Source: an uncultured Clostridia bacterium | GTDB taxonomy: Bacteria > Bacillota > Clostridia > Oscillospirales > Acutalibacteraceae | Length of the DNA: 5,999 nucleotides | NCBI GenBank assembly: GCA_945221685.1 | Contig: CALYNN010000100.1 | Location: 1 to 5,999, forward strand | Direction of reading: 5' to 3' | In this document: in pieces, positions 5,327 to 5,999 of the stretch | Layout of the letters: every line of letters starts with the position of its first letter | Numbering within the stretch: position 1 is the stretch's first letter | Program-made: the position numbers and the translations under genes | The notes under the pieces: model-generated | Told to the model about the DNA's origin: nothing | Seen by the model: only the letters and a program-made list of their open reading frames with translations | Databases searched by the model: none

Positions 5327-5999
5327 ATGGCAAAGAAAACCGTTTTTATTACCGGTGGTACCGGTAATATGGGTTGGGCTGCTGTGCAGGAAATGATTAA
5401 GCATCCAAGCGACATCAATATTAAAATGCTTGCAAGAAAAAGCCCAAAGAACGAGGAAAAGCTTAAGCCTCTTATGGCTAAGCCCAATGTTAAGATTGTA
5501 TGGGGCGACCTTGCGGATTATGATTCAATCCTTGAAGGCGTAACAGGCTCCGACTATGTTCTTCATGTTGGCGGTATGGTATCCCCTACTGCAGACTGGA
5601 AGCCTTACAGAACGCAGGCAACCAACATCGGTGCAGCACAGAATAACTGCAAGGCCGGATTATCTCAGCCGGACCCCGATGCTATTAAGGTTTGCTACAT
5701 AGGTACTGTTGCTGAAACAGGCGGAAGAAACTATCCTATTCATTGGGGACGCTGCGGCGACCCAATTAAGATTTCCATTTACGACCATTATGCTATTTCA
5801 AAAACAGTTGCAGAGCGTACCTTCGTTGAAAGCGGCATTAAAAACTGGGTTGTAATGCGTCAGTCCGGTATTCTTTATCCAAACATTCTTAAGAATATGG
5901 ACCCGATTATGTTCCATGTTCCTGTAAACGGCGTACTTGAGTGGTGTACTGTTGAGGACTCAGGTCGTCTTATGTGCAACCTTGTTCTTGAGGATAAGG
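5327..5999 (+). CDS. SDR-family NAD(P)-dependent oxidoreductase/epimerase, 3'-truncated
   Basis: This is an extended short-chain dehydrogenase/reductase of the NAD-dependent epimerase/dehydratase type; 224 codons are visible before the window ends. The dinucleotide loop TGGTGNMG is at residues 9-16, after a first strand KTVFI. Arg38 in MLARKS follows the second strand and hints at NADP preference. GDLAD with Asp61 contacts the adenine in relatives. The catalytic YxxxK is Tyr155-Lys159 in DHYAISK, and IGTVAE at 125-130 supplies the usual Ser/Thr region. VVMRQSGILYP (175-185) fits the substrate side. Insertions rich in Trp and Cys (for example around HWGRCGDP) suggest a particular clostridial subfamily whose substrate I cannot name. 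TAAGGAGG at 5311-5318 lies 8 bases before the ATG, so the start is secure. The strong promoter and ribosome binding site and the repeated use of a few codons (ctt, aag, gtt, ggc) suggest high expression. It is divergent from metK with no evident functional link. Confidence 0.88.
   Translation, partial: MAKKTVFITGGTGNMGWAAVQEMIKHPSDINIKMLARKSPKNEEKLKPLMAKPNVKIVWGDLADYDSILEGVTGSDYVLHVGGMVSPTADWKPYRTQATNIGAAQNNCKAGLSQPDPDAIKVCYIGTVAETGGRNYPIHWGRCGDPIKISIYDHYAISKTVAERTFVESGIKNWVVMRQSGILYPNILKNMDPIMFHVPVNGVLEWCTVEDSGRLMCNLVLEDK

Overview
The window looks like chromosomal core DNA from an anaerobic, spore-forming member of the Clostridia (gut Oscillospiraceae/Ruminococcaceae-like). The evidence is A+T-rich sequence, strong AGGAGG ribosome binding sites, a SpoIIID sporulation regulator, a SAM-I riboswitch ahead of metK, and the long clostridial form of PRPP synthetase. 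TGA is a true stop here (it ends spoIIID and the AraC-type gene) and TGG codes tryptophan, so the standard bacterial code applies.

Layout from left to right. (1) Positions 1-1014, + strand: the 3' part of a PRPP synthetase gene, with an in-frame TGA at 58-60 although family-like sequence continues on both sides. (2) A membrane-anchored lipocalin-like/DUF5640-type protein follows one base after the prs stop. It has a strong ribosome binding site but only an ATT codon where the start should be. An intrinsic terminator closes this pair. (3) spoIIID, probably starting at TTG 1615. (4) proC, with its own sigma-A-type promoter and a strong terminator. (5) An AraC-type regulator with a C-terminal GyrI-like effector domain and an in-frame ribosome binding site plus ATG exactly at the domain junction. 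(6) A bidirectional terminator shared with the convergent metK (- strand). (7) metK, with a 5' leader that carries a SAM-I riboswitch, its terminator and a near-consensus promoter. (8) A divergent SDR-family NAD(P)-dependent oxidoreductase (+ strand), driven by TTGCAA-N17-TATAAT and cut by the window end.

The genes are mostly separate transcription units of central metabolism and regulation: PRPP supply, proline synthesis, SAM synthesis, mother-cell sporulation control and a stress or small-molecule regulator. I see no mobile element, CRISPR array, tRNA, rRNA or defence system, and nothing that I would call an undescribed system. The points most worth a second look are the TGA inside prs, the ATT start, the internal start in the AraC-type gene, and the 11-bp-phased repeat over the oxidoreductase promoter.
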